Assembly (NCBI GenBank): GCA_949296475.1
Contig: CASFOK010000006.1
Location: forward strand, 1-45,142
DNA: 45,142 nucleotides
From: an uncultured Pseudomonadota bacterium
GTDB lineage: Bacteria; Pseudomonadota; Alphaproteobacteria; Rs-D84
Direction: 5' to 3'
A model generated the notes under the pieces. The model was not told where the DNA came from, searched no databases, and saw only the letters and a list, made by a program, of their open reading frames with translations. The translations under genes and the position numbers were made by a program. Positions 34,438 through 45,116 of this stretch are shown piece by piece. Every line of letters begins with the position of its first letter. Position 1 is the first letter of the stretch.

Positions 34438-34779
34438 TTTTGTCTCTGTACTTTCGTTTTGAACGGGTATCTCTGACACAACGTTATCAGACGCCATTTC
34501 TTGTTGTACCAGTTCTGTACGCAATTCGCTTTGATGCTGTGAATTATCAGATTTTGAAGCAACCAAAGCCAACGCCGCACACAACACAAAGAATATAGTT
34601 GCCAACCAAGCGGTTGCCTTGGTTAAAAAATTCCCTGCCGCAGCACCGGTCAAAGCACCGCCAAACATAGACGCAGCCGACGACCCGGACATACCACTGC
34701 CTTCTGATTTTTGTAACAAAATTAACCCTATCATAAAGATAGCAACGATTATTAATAAAACTAATAAAATAGAAAACAT
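34435..34779 (-). CDS. secG: Preprotein translocase subunit SecG
   Basis: A 114-residue inner-membrane subunit of SecYEG. Two transmembrane helices (about 2-22, 53-73) flank the conserved loop LLQKSEGSGMSGSSAASMFGG, then a variable tail. It is the last gene of a lepB-rnc-secG group on minus (43 bp after rnc), all in protein export or RNA processing. Confidence 0.93.
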   Translation of the reverse strand: MFSILLVLLIIVAIFMIGLILLQKSEGSGMSGSSAASMFGGALTGAAAGNFLTKATAWLATIFFVLCAALALVASKSDNSQHQSELRTELVQQEMASDNVVSEIPVQNESTETK

Positions 34780-34823
34780 TTTTTATCCTTTGAATTGATA
34801 CGGTGATTTTAATCGCCAAATAC

Positions 34824-35456
34824 TTAAATTGCAAGAATTTTCAATAACTCTTCGGCTGCAGCGATGCTTGCAATTTTTTTTGATGCGCCCTGACCCGTCG
34901 CCGAACGCCCCAAGGCAGTCACACGAACATGAAACACAGGACTGTGTGACGCGCCCGTTGTTTCCAAGAACTCATATTCCGGCAAAGCACCGTTATCACG
35001 CTTCTGCACCAGTTCTTGCAACATAGTCTTTGGGTCTTTGGGCGCGGTTACATCAGCCGCCGCCAAATCACGCCAAATTTCTGTTATAACCCTTTGCGCT
35101 TCGCCAAAACCACCATCTAAAAATATCGCGCCAAATACGGCCTCCATCGCGTCGGCCAACACATGCTGAACACGACCGGCCGTCATATGACCATGCCGAA
35201 CACGACCGGATAAACCTAATTGACCCGCAACCATGGCCAATGTATCCGTAGATACTAACATTGCATGACGACGCGCCAATTCCCCTTCGGTTTCATTCGG
35301 AAACATTTCGTATAACAACGCGGCAACGCTCAGCCCCAATACTCTATCGCCGACAAATTCCAATCTTTCATTATTATTGTCGGCATCAACGCCGCTTTGG
35401 GTCAAAGCCAATTCTAACAACTGTGGATTATTAAACTTATAATTTAACGTAGACAA
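34824..35456 (-). CDS. rnc: Ribonuclease III
   Basis: A 210-residue double-strand RNA endonuclease for rRNA and mRNA processing. Signature NERLEFVGDRVLGL with the metal-binding Glu/Asp, DAMEAVFGAIFLDGG (second Asp/Glu set), and a C-terminal dsRNA-binding domain (from about 145: DPKTMLQELVQ to AAEELLKIL). The usual LTHRSY segment is replaced by LTQSG, a small oddity. It starts 1 bp before the lepB stop region, in one operon. Confidence 0.95.
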   Translation of the reverse strand: MSTLNYKFNNPQLLELALTQSGVDADNNNERLEFVGDRVLGLSVAALLYEMFPNETEGELARRHAMLVSTDTLAMVAGQLGLSGRVRHGHMTAGRVQHVLADAMEAVFGAIFLDGGFGEAQRVITEIWRDLAAADVTAPKDPKTMLQELVQKRDNGALPEYEFLETTGASHSPVFHVRVTALGRSATGQGASKKIASIAAAEELLKILAI

Positions 35457-35457
35457 T

Positions 35458-36336
35458 TTATTTTATCCCCATACCAAATCTATCCCAACGCATCTTGTTT
35501 CCCCAACTCCATACAGCCAACATAGGCGCATAATAGTTGTGAGAATACCAGATAAACCAAACCTTGCCTAACACATTATCGCGCGGCACAAAACCAATGT
35601 CTGCCCGGCTGTCACCGCTGTTATCACGGTTATCGCCCATAAAGAAGTAATGATTTTCAGGTACGGTAAACGCAGCCGTATTATCAAAACGCGCGTCGTC
35701 TGCCATCTCTATTATACTATGTTGCACACCATTGGGCAGTGTTTCTGTATATTCCGTTGCATTAAATACCCCGCACGCCCAATCATACATTTCACATAAC
35801 TTATCATCCTTGTACTCAATAGTATAATTAAACTCTGCCGGTTTGTTATCTACCCATATCTTATTTCCCTTTATGACCATGTTGTCCTTGTAAAAACCAA
35901 CGCTTCGTTGCGACTTTGGTAACACAGCCACGATATAAGGTCTGGGATTATCACGAGGTACCTGTACGCCGTTTATATGCAAACGTCCGTTTATCATCTG
36001 TACAGTATCACCGGGCTTCCCGATAAGACGCTTTACATAATCCTGCGATTCATTTATCGGGTTTCTGAATACTATGACATCGCCAATTTCAGGTTCGGTC
36101 GCCCAAAAACGCCCGTCCCACAACTTCCAAGAACCAAAAGGAAAAGAATAACGCGAATAGCCATAAGACCATTTTTCTACAAAAATATGGTCACCAACGT
36201 GCAACGTAGGTATCATAGATTCAGAAGGAATATTAAACGGTTCAAGTAAAAAACTTCTGAACACAATCGCAATCAGCGCACCGTAAAATATCGTATTAAA
36301 CCAATCACGTGCAACATTCGTCTTTTTTGCTGGCAT
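35458..36336 (-). CDS. lepB: Signal peptidase I
   Basis: A 292-residue inner-membrane serine protease that removes Sec signal peptides. The N-terminal helix is at about 15-32. Box B PSESMIPTL holds the catalytic Ser, box D DYVKRLIGKPGDTV holds the Lys, and box E MGDNRDNSGDSR is intact. There is an extra loop of about 60 residues (150-210). It would process all nine cysteine-rich proteins in this window. Start of the lepB-rnc-secG group. Confidence 0.96.
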   Translation of the reverse strand: MPAKKTNVARDWFNTIFYGALIAIVFRSFLLEPFNIPSESMIPTLHVGDHIFVEKWSYGYSRYSFPFGSWKLWDGRFWATEPEIGDVIVFRNPINESQDYVKRLIGKPGDTVQMINGRLHINGVQVPRDNPRPYIVAVLPKSQRSVGFYKDNMVIKGNKIWVDNKPAEFNYTIEYKDDKLCEMYDWACGVFNATEYTETLPNGVQHSIIEMADDARFDNTAAFTVPENHYFFMGDNRDNSGDSRADIGFVPRDNVLGKVWFIWYSHNYYAPMLAVWSWGNKMRWDRFGMGIK

Positions 36337-36369
36337 ATTTTTCCCTTTTTATTCGCCTTATTTTATAAC

Positions 36370-36396
36370 TTGAATTGATTAAGCGCAAGTTATAAT
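36370..36396 (+). promoter_or_regulatory. comM promoter adjacent to the ATG
   Basis: TTGAAT (36370-36375), 15-bp spacer and TATAAT (36391-36396); ATG at 36405 lies 8 bp later and no Shine-Dalgarno is present. Confidence 0.5.
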
Positions 36397-36404
36397 ATAC
36401 AAAC

Positions 36405-37931
36405 ATGATTTCATTAAAGTCAATCATTTTTAATGGCATGGACGCAACACAAGTTGACGTCCAAGTACAACTGTCCGCAGGACTTGCAAAACCAGAATTT
36501 AATATCATAGGATTGGCCGACCGCGCAGTCAAAGAATCAGCAGAAAGAATTCGCAACGCACTGTCCGCGTTGAACTTATCTTTACCGCCAAAGCGACTGA
36601 CGGTAAATCTGTCGCCGGCAGACCTGGAAAAAAGCGGTTCTCATTTTGATTTACCCATACTATGCGGAATTTTATGTGCAATTGGCGTCTTGCCAGAATC
36701 AGAATTATCAAAATACGTCATACTGGGCGAAATAGGTTTAAACGGTGCAATCTTAAAAACTAATGGCGTTTTACCTGCAAGCGTATGGTCCAGCCAAAAC
36801 GGCGTCGGTATAATATGCCCCGGAATACAGGGTAGCGAGGCGCGTTGGGCAGGACACACCAATATACTTGCACCGTTTCACGTACTGGAACTGATAAATC
36901 ACTTCAAGGGCACACAGATTCTGCCGCTGCCCCAGTTAACCAACCAATCAACAGAACAAACGAATAACAACATTGACATGTCTGATATACACGGACAGCA
37001 ATCCGCTAAACGCGCGCTAGAAATTGCCGCGGCCGGTGGCCACGCGATGTTAATGGTTGGTCCACCGGGTTCTGGAAAAACGATGTTGGCGTCACGTTTG
37101 CCAACCATATTACCAGAAATGACCCCGACCGAGATACTAGAAACATCAATAATTTACTCTATCGCTAGTATGTTAAACGGTCAAGGTCTGATATCTGTCC
37201 GCCCGTTTCGTAGCGTACACCACACATCCAGCGCCGTATCCTTGGCGGGCGGTGGCGCAGACGCAAAACCAGGTGAAATATCTTTGGCGCACAACGGCGT
37301 TTTATTCCTTGACGAGTTACCTGAATTTAACCGTTCTACGTTGGAAATTTTACGGCAACCTATGGAGGCGGGAAAAATAATGATTTCACGCGCAAAACGT
37401 ACCGCTACTTATCCAGCCCGATTTCAATTAATTGCCGCGATGAACCCCTGTCCGTGCGGATATTTAGGTAACGCTGCTCTATCCTGTACAAAGGCCCCCC
37501 GTTGTGCCGAGGCCTATCAAAACAAAATTTCCGGTCCACTGCTTGATAGAATTGATTTGCATGTTGATGTTGATCCAGTTAACCCGTGGGAAATGAAAAC
37601 AAATAATACAGAACCTGCGGAAACCAGCGCAACAATTCGTGAACGCGTTGTAAACGCATATTTGCGCCAAATTCAACGTCAAGGCAAACAAAACGCACTA
37701 TTAGACGGTCCTGAACTGGAACGATTTGCCACGTTGTCCTACGAACTGACCGACTTTCTAAACAACGCTGCAGAAAAAATGGGCATGTCAGCGCGCGGAT
37801 ACAACAGGATAAAACGTATTGCAAGAACGATTGCAGATTTACGTGGTGCCGATAACATAGAAATGCAAGATTTAACCGAGGCACTATCCTATCGCCCGAT
37901 TAATCGTGGTAAGTATGGCACCAAAATATAA
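36405..37931 (+). CDS. comM: YifB/ComM family Mg-chelatase-like AAA ATPase
   Basis: A 508-residue helicase-like ATPase that promotes branch migration during natural transformation. The N-terminal domain has GLADRAVKESAERIRNAL and KRLTVNLSPADLEKSGSHFD. The ATPase domain has Walker A GPPGSGKT (about 220), sensor and DELPEF motifs, and the end shows SARGYNRIKRIARTIADL. Length is standard. Monocistronic with a promoter next to the ATG. Confidence 0.95.
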   Translation: MISLKSIIFNGMDATQVDVQVQLSAGLAKPEFNIIGLADRAVKESAERIRNALSALNLSLPPKRLTVNLSPADLEKSGSHFDLPILCGILCAIGVLPESELSKYVILGEIGLNGAILKTNGVLPASVWSSQNGVGIICPGIQGSEARWAGHTNILAPFHVLELINHFKGTQILPLPQLTNQSTEQTNNNIDMSDIHGQQSAKRALEIAAAGGHAMLMVGPPGSGKTMLASRLPTILPEMTPTEILETSIIYSIASMLNGQGLISVRPFRSVHHTSSAVSLAGGGADAKPGEISLAHNGVLFLDELPEFNRSTLEILRQPMEAGKIMISRAKRTATYPARFQLIAAMNPCPCGYLGNAALSCTKAPRCAEAYQNKISGPLLDRIDLHVDVDPVNPWEMKTNNTEPAETSATIRERVVNAYLRQIQRQGKQNALLDGPELERFATLSYELTDFLNNAAEKMGMSARGYNRIKRIARTIADLRGADNIEMQDLTEALSYRPINRGKYGTKI

Positions 37932-37949
37932 TTAACCTTGGATAAAAAA

Positions 37950-38927
37950 TCAAAATTCAAAGCGCAGGCCTAACATCAAATTCGTATAAATCATGTTTTC
38001 TGCGCTGAACCAATCGCGTTGACGCGTATCATCTTCATTAGACAGCGCCCACTTTATTTTCGGTATATAAGCGACCCTGGCACCCATATCCAAAAACAAA
38101 CCGTCAGAAATACCATAAGAAAAACCAACAGCGATTATACCTGCAACATTAAACGAATTTATTTCAGACCTATAAAACTGTAAAATTCCGTAATTATCTA
38201 ACTTGCCAAAATTCTGCAAGTCAACAGAGGTTGATAAATCGCCATACAAATCAGACAAGTTCAAAACCGTCTTGGAATCTGCATAACCCACACCAAAACC
38301 AATATATGGCAGTGCCTTGCGTAACGGCTTTTCCAAACCGTCAAAGAAATCATAAAATCCCATAACGCTGATTATATCTGTTGATATGGTAGATTGAACA
38401 CCGCCACTTTGTATGTGTAACACAACGCCCGATATGTCGCCACCGTTTAACGGCAAGTCACCCTCGTACAGTGGGGAAGCGTTATATTCGTTTTCTGTTA
38501 TATGATCCCACCCTAATTCAACGCGCCACTGCGGATGATAAGGCATCGTCCAACCCAAACTGGCACCGGCAGCAAAGGAAAAAGAAGAAAAATCTTTACT
38601 GGCAGGTAAATCCGCCAATTCGCCAATCCCGATATACTGATACCCACTGCAATCACCGCTGTCTGCACAAGCATTATAATATTCGGCAGATACAACTATA
38701 CCACTAGCCGGATCCATATAATATTCACTGGTCAAAGATCCGATATTATTTTTGATGGACGCATTCGCAATTGACGCACCACCACGAAAAGACATGGTAA
38801 AACGACTGCCGTCATCTTGGTACCAACCGTCCCCAACGTACGTACCAGGATATTGCCAATTCGCGTATGCACCACCACAAGTAAGGCACGACAGCAAAGA
38901 TAAAAAAATGCAACTCCTAATTCTCAT
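37950..38927 (-). CDS. Outer-membrane beta-barrel protein
   Basis: A 325-residue exported protein; signal peptide MRIRSCIFLSLLSCLTCGGAYA. Strand-like repeats (FTMSFRGGASIANASI, FSFAAGASLGWTMP, WRVELGWDHITE, YIGFGVGYADSK, GIIAVGFSYGI, LFLDMGARVAYIPKIKW) and a C-terminal aromatic (LGLRFEF) show a barrel of the opacity/OmpA-like type with 8-10 strands. Function unknown. Two Cys in the loop YYNACADSGDCSGY could form a disulfide. Confidence 0.8.
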   Translation of the reverse strand: MRIRSCIFLSLLSCLTCGGAYANWQYPGTYVGDGWYQDDGSRFTMSFRGGASIANASIKNNIGSLTSEYYMDPASGIVVSAEYYNACADSGDCSGYQYIGIGELADLPASKDFSSFSFAAGASLGWTMPYHPQWRVELGWDHITENEYNASPLYEGDLPLNGGDISGVVLHIQSGGVQSTISTDIISVMGFYDFFDGLEKPLRKALPYIGFGVGYADSKTVLNLSDLYGDLSTSVDLQNFGKLDNYGILQFYRSEINSFNVAGIIAVGFSYGISDGLFLDMGARVAYIPKIKWALSNEDDTRQRDWFSAENMIYTNLMLGLRFEF

Positions 38928-38993
38928 ATCAACTATTATATCACAAAAATGTTCGTTATAAAAACAGATTTTAACGGATTTTTTACATATGAA

Positions 38994-40760
38994 TTATTTT
39001 ATAATGTCATGAAAGATTTCTGCCGGTATGGTTCCGCCCGTTATTTTAGATGACATCGGCGAAAAATCGTCATTTCCCATCCAAACACCTATAACTAAAT
39101 CATTAAAGGCCCCTATGAACCATGCGTCCCTGTTATTATTACTGGTACCAGTCTTGCCGCCCAGCACGCCTGGAACCATCGCCCGATGACCTGTCCCCCC
39201 CGCTTGCACAACATCTTTTAACAAAACCGTCATATACTCAACCGTCTGAGGTAACAACACCTGTATCGGTTCCGACGGATTTCTTTCGTATAAAACATTG
39301 CCTTTTAAGTCTGTGATTTTAGTAATAGAATATGGGCGCACGGAATTGCCGTCGTTCCATATAACCGCATATATCGTCGTCAAATCCAGCAAAGACATTT
39401 CTGACGCCCCAAGTACAGTAGAATATTCGTGGCGTAACTTATTCCCCACGCCCAATCGTCCCGCCATATTTAACACGGTATCTATACCATAAGTTTCAGT
39501 TAATTTTAAAGGAACCGAATTAACGCTTTTTGCAAAAGCGGTCGCCAGCGTTATATCACCATAATACCGACCGTTATAATTTTTGGGGTTATAGTCGCCA
39601 ATCGCAAAAGGTGAATCATTTACATAAGACTCGGGCGATAAACCATTTTCCAACGCAACTAAATACACAACGGGTTTAAAAGAACTGCCTGGTTGCCGCA
39701 TCGCCAAAACCCTGTTAAATTGACTTTCTTGATAATCAGTTCCACCCACCATCGCACGTACAGCACCGTCGGTATTCATCGCGACAACTGCACCTTGGTA
39801 TTCACCGACTTTACCCGGCAAAATATCGGCAATATGTTCTTGGAAAGACGTGTCCAAGGTAGTGTATACAAGCATATCTGAATCAAACACGCCAATTCTA
39901 GACCGAACCTCGTCCATGACGAAATCCGTCCAATAGCGATACACGTTTGTATTCTGCGCAGGTATCGCAGGCGACAATTCTTTTGCCGCGATACGCGCCT
40001 GATTTAAAGATATAAAACCTTGGCGCACCATTTCTTGTAATATTATTCGCGCACGCGCAATGTTTTTATCAGGGTTACGCAAAGGACTGTACGTCGTTGG
40101 CGCCTTTAACATCGCAGCAATTTGTGCTGCCTGCGCAATACTAAGATTATTCGCAGACGTCTGGAACATGGTACGCGCGGCCGCATCAATGCCACGCATG
40201 CCACCAACCAAAGAAACCCTGTTCATGTACAAGTCTAAAATCTGATTTTTATCAAACCTATTTTCCAACCAATAAGATAATATTAATTCCTGAACTTTTC
40301 TTGATAGTTTTTTTTCGCGCGATAAAAATATGTTCTTGGCTGTCTGTTGCGTAATGGAAGAACCACCCGCAGCAATGCGCCCATGAATCAAATTAGAAAA
40401 TACCGCCCGCGTTATTCCCCTGGCGTCTATCGGTCCATGTTCAAAAAACCTTTTATCTTCAATCGCAACAATGGCTTGCCAAACATAAGGCGGCAAAGTT
40501 TCCACAGAAACAGGCGTTCCCATAATTCTGTTAGAAGCACGTAATTCATTACCGTCTTTATCCAAAAATATAACCGTCGCAGGACGCGTTTCGTGCAATA
40601 TCGCATCCAAAGAAGGCATTTGTAAAAATATAACCACAACATAAATAGAAACCGCAACGCATAATAACAAAAATAAGTCTATGCACCAAACAAACACACG
40701 CAACTTTAATGAAGGCGCTTTTTTTTCTTCTTGTTTTTGTTTGTCTGACTTAAACAACAC
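38994..40760 (-). CDS. Class A penicillin-binding protein (bifunctional)
   Basis: A 588-residue inner-membrane peptidoglycan synthase. I read a GTG start at 40760, with GGGG 12 bp before. The transmembrane helix is at about 23-45. The GT51 glycosyltransferase domain has EDKRFFEHGPID and GGSSITQQTAKN; the transpeptidase has SSFK (in PGSSFKPVV), SVN and KTGTS. It is shorter than PBP1A or 1B, lacking their accessory domains. It should polymerise lipid II supplied by MurJ. Monocistronic. Confidence 0.94.
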   Translation of the reverse strand: MLFKSDKQKQEEKKAPSLKLRVFVWCIDLFLLLCVAVSIYVVVIFLQMPSLDAILHETRPATVIFLDKDGNELRASNRIMGTPVSVETLPPYVWQAIVAIEDKRFFEHGPIDARGITRAVFSNLIHGRIAAGGSSITQQTAKNIFLSREKKLSRKVQELILSYWLENRFDKNQILDLYMNRVSLVGGMRGIDAAARTMFQTSANNLSIAQAAQIAAMLKAPTTYSPLRNPDKNIARARIILQEMVRQGFISLNQARIAAKELSPAIPAQNTNVYRYWTDFVMDEVRSRIGVFDSDMLVYTTLDTSFQEHIADILPGKVGEYQGAVVAMNTDGAVRAMVGGTDYQESQFNRVLAMRQPGSSFKPVVYLVALENGLSPESYVNDSPFAIGDYNPKNYNGRYYGDITLATAFAKSVNSVPLKLTETYGIDTVLNMAGRLGVGNKLRHEYSTVLGASEMSLLDLTTIYAVIWNDGNSVRPYSITKITDLKGNVLYERNPSEPIQVLLPQTVEYMTVLLKDVVQAGGTGHRAMVPGVLGGKTGTSNNNRDAWFIGAFNDLVIGVWMGNDDFSPMSSKITGGTIPAEIFHDIIK

Positions 40761-40804
40761 CTAATCACCCCACTTTTCGTATAATGAATTATATCACAAA
40801 CGAC

Positions 40805-40834
40805 TTGCGTTATTCTAGCATTTATCGTTATAAT
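40805..40834 (+). promoter_or_regulatory. Promoter of the small barrel gene
   Basis: TTGCGT (40805-40810), 18-bp spacer and TATAAT (40829-40834), with a GGGGGAAAG ribosome site before the ATG at 40862. Confidence 0.55.
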
Positions 40835-40861
40835 CTTAGCATATAAAACAGGGGGAAAGAT

Positions 40862-41503
40862 ATGAAAAAAATAATCTGTATGCTTGGTTGTCTTGTCGCT
40901 TTACCGGCAATGGCTGACGAATGGTACGAAGAATACAGATATGACCCGCACCCCCAATACGATACTTATATTGGTTTACGTATACATCAGAACAAGCACC
41001 TGGCGATGAAATATGACGTAAACGGCGGACTAAACACAACCGTCAAAGACGATTCTATGGGCATAGGACTAAATATAGGTAATCGTTTAACAAACCATGT
41101 AAAATTAGAATTTGAAACGTCTTATACCGGTGGCCAAGACACTAAGCACGAAACCGATTTTGAATTTGATATTTGGTCTAATATGTTGAACATGTATTTA
41201 TATCAAGAATTTGGTGGCGCAGTTGAACCGTATGCCGGACTGGGCGTTGGCATCGCAAGCAAATGGGGCGACGTAACGAATGCACATGCAACAATGTCTG
41301 ACACATCTACGGACTTGTCTTGGGCGGCAATGCTTGGCGTAAACTTTGCTTTAAACAGCAGGCTAGATTTAAACGTCGGCGTAAAATATCAAAACTATGG
41401 CGACATAAAGCATATTAGCAACGACAAAACATACGCAACGACAAAAATTGACGCGACAGAAATATATATCGGTGCCGCGTACAAGTTCGGACTAGGTTTG
41501 TAA
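40862..41503 (+). CDS. Small outer-membrane barrel protein (opacity-like)
   Basis: A 213-residue exported protein; signal peptide MKKIICMLGCLVALPAMA. About eight strands (YDTYIGLRIHQNKHL, SMGIGLNIGNRL, VKLEFETSYTGG, NMYLYQEFGGAVEPYAGLGVGIAS, AAMLGVNFALNSRLDLNVGVKYQNYG, EIYIGAAYKFGLGL) give an OmpA/opacity-type eight-strand barrel. Function unknown, presumably surface or porin-like. It has a promoter and a strong ribosome site. Confidence 0.82.
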   Translation: MKKIICMLGCLVALPAMADEWYEEYRYDPHPQYDTYIGLRIHQNKHLAMKYDVNGGLNTTVKDDSMGIGLNIGNRLTNHVKLEFETSYTGGQDTKHETDFEFDIWSNMLNMYLYQEFGGAVEPYAGLGVGIASKWGDVTNAHATMSDTSTDLSWAAMLGVNFALNSRLDLNVGVKYQNYGDIKHISNDKTYATTKIDATEIYIGAAYKFGLGL

Positions 41504-41518
41504 TTTATATTTAATTGG

Positions 41519-43555
<2,037 letters not shown>

Positions 43556-43568
43556 CGGAAATATCAAC

Positions 43569-43814
43569 TTAGGGCTTTTGCCTTTCTTGCGGAAAATATT
43601 TTGCGAACTCCACCCAGGTAGTATTTGTCGCCTTCATAATTTTAACAAGATTGCCGACCGACATCCAGTGTGGCTTACCGTATGCATTTTGACGCTTACT
43701 TTTATTCAAGGCCGTTATGTCCATGCCACTAATCTGCGCCATCCGAGAACAAGATATATTGTTAGCAGCCGCTAAATTATCTATCGCTTTCCAGAACATT
43801 TTATTCGTAAGCAT
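43569..43814 (-). CDS. Small HTH regulator (phage-repressor-like)
   Basis: An 81-residue protein; start ATG at 43814 (MLTNKMFW) after GGAGGAAA. The segment SCSRMAQISGMDITALNKSKRQ followed by WMSVGNLVKIMKATNTTWVEFAKYF resembles the N-terminal helix-turn-helix of alphaproteobacterial S24-type repressors. The C-terminal peptidase/dimerisation domain is absent, so it is either a short regulator or a truncated one. A perfect 7-bp inverted repeat lies 30-47 bp upstream of the ATG. Confidence 0.75.
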   Translation of the reverse strand: MLTNKMFWKAIDNLAAANNISCSRMAQISGMDITALNKSKRQNAYGKPHWMSVGNLVKIMKATNTTWVEFAKYFPQERQKP

Positions 43815-43843
43815 GTTTTCCTCCACGATTCTTATACAGCCCT

Positions 43844-43861
43844 TATATTCCCAAGAATATA
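43844..43861. promoter_or_regulatory. Inverted repeat upstream of the HTH gene (possible operator)
   Basis: TATATTC-4-GAATATA, a perfect 7-bp dyad upstream of the small regulator, suitable for a dimeric HTH protein; autoregulation is inferred. Confidence 0.45.
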
Positions 43862-43923
43862 TTCTAATTATGATTGTATTCACATATAAAATCAATCATT
43901 TTTTATAAGAAAAGAATCATATA

Positions 43924-43949
43924 AAAAAACCCACATTTCTGCGGGTTTT
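43924..43949 (-). terminator. Terminator of fabI
   Basis: Stem AAACCC/GGGTTT with one internal mismatch, followed by TTTTTTTAT on the minus strand. Confidence 0.8.
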
Positions 43950-43976
43950 ATGTTAAAAGTACACATTAACCGGTTC

Positions 43977-44786
43977 TTATTCGTCCAAAGCCTTTAATAA
44001 TATGTCCTTCATTTCGTTTGGCATCATACCGGTTGTGGAATAACCACAATCAACGTGATGTACTTCACCGGTTACGGCACTAGACAAATTACTAAACAAA
44101 TAAACAGCCGCGCCGGACACGTCTTCCAGCGTCATATTACGACGCAATGGCGTTGTTTCAGAATTCAAGCGCAACATAGCCTTAAAGCCGCCCACACCGG
44201 ACGAGGCCAATGTCATGATAGGACCAGCACTGATAGCGTTAACGCGTATTTTATCTTTACCAAGGTCAGAGGCCAGATAACGAACGCTGCTGTCTAACGC
44301 GGACTTTGCGACCCCCATAACGTTATAGTTAGGCACAGATTTTTCACCGCCATAATATGTCAAAGCAACGATACTGCCACCGTCTGTCATTAATTTAGAT
44401 GCACGACGAGTCAAATCTACCAAGGAATATACGGATATATCCATAGTATTTTTGAAATTGTCGCGCGTTGTGTCTGCGTAACGCCCAGTCAATTCGTTTT
44501 TGTCCGAGAAAGCGATAGCATGCAACATACCGTCCAGATGCCCCCACTCTTTTTCAATTGCGCCGAACAAAGCGTCCATTTGTTCATCGTTTTGAACGTT
44601 GCATTCTTGGACGAATTTAGCACCGATAGATTCGGCCAATGGGCGAACGCGTTTTTCAAGGTTTGGCATAGCATAAGGCATAGCGATTTCAGCGCCTTCT
44701 TCGTGTGCGCGCTTTGCGATGGCCCAAGCCATAGACCAATCGTTAGCGACGCCTGTAATAAGAATCTTTTTTCCTTTTAGTAACAT
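43977..44786 (-). CDS. fabI: Enoyl-ACP reductase (NADH)
   Basis: A 269-residue short-chain dehydrogenase that completes fatty-acid elongation. The N terminus MLLKGKKILITGVANDWSMAWAIA is the FabI-type nucleotide motif (GVANxxSxAWAIA). The catalytic pair is in YYGGEKSVPNYNVMGVAKSAL (Tyr, Lys with 6-residue spacing). NAISAGPIMTLASSG is characteristic. AAGGAAG precedes the ATG. It appears monocistronic. Confidence 0.97.
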   Translation of the reverse strand: MLLKGKKILITGVANDWSMAWAIAKRAHEEGAEIAMPYAMPNLEKRVRPLAESIGAKFVQECNVQNDEQMDALFGAIEKEWGHLDGMLHAIAFSDKNELTGRYADTTRDNFKNTMDISVYSLVDLTRRASKLMTDGGSIVALTYYGGEKSVPNYNVMGVAKSALDSSVRYLASDLGKDKIRVNAISAGPIMTLASSGVGGFKAMLRLNSETTPLRRNMTLEDVSGAAVYLFSNLSSAVTGEVHHVDCGYSTTGMMPNEMKDILLKALDE

Positions 44787-44867
44787 TTTGAACTTCCTTA
44801 TATTTAATTATTGGACGAATGAAATATAGCACTTTAAAGGAAGCGTATCAATAAATAAAAAAAACAC

Positions 44868-44894
44868 TTGAAAAGGTATAAAAAGTAGTATAAC
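44868..44894 (+). promoter_or_regulatory. Promoter of tRNA-Asn
   Basis: TTGAAA (44868-44873), 15-bp spacer with TATAAAAA, then TATAAC (44889-44894). The internal TATAAAAA resembles the spacer in the two other tRNA promoters. Confidence 0.45.
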
Positions 44895-44908
44895 ATAGGG
44901 CACGTTAT

Positions 44909-44984
44909 TCGGGCATAGTTCAGTCGGTAGAACAACGGACTGTTAATCCGTATGTCACTGGTTCGAGTCCAGTTGCCCGAGCCA
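44909..44984 (+). tRNA. tRNA-Asn (anticodon GTT)
   Basis: Acceptor TCGGGCA/TGCCCGA, D-arm AGTTCAGTCGGTAGAACA, anticodon stem ACGGA/TCCGT with loop CTGTTAA, T-arm ACTGGTTCGAGTCCAGT, discriminator G, encoded CCA at 44982-44984. The GTT anticodon is also a substrate of the Tgt/QueA pathway encoded in this window. Confidence 0.97.
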
Positions 44985-44992
44985 AGATAGAC

Positions 44993-45031
44993 AACCCTTT
45001 GTTTCAAGCATTTGAGCAAAGGGCTTTTTTA
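44993..45031 (+). terminator. Terminator of tRNA-Asn
   Basis: Outer stem CCCTTTG/CAAAGGG (44995-45001 with 45017-45023) then a T-rich run. Confidence 0.75.
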
Positions 45032-45064
45032 TTGTTATTACTACATTTTTTCCATCAACTAAAC

Positions 45065-45116
45065 AGTTCGAGGTCAACAGTTTTATTATTTGCCGTTTTT
45101 GAGAAAACCTCGAACT
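45065..45116. repeat. Perfect 10-bp inverted repeat near window end
   Basis: AGTTCGAGGT (45065-45074) and ACCTCGAACT (45107-45116) are perfect reverse complements separated by 32 bp, followed by TTTTTA. The arm resembles a tRNA T-loop (GTTCGAGG). It could be a terminator or a site; no gene is seen around it up to the window edge. Confidence 0.55.
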
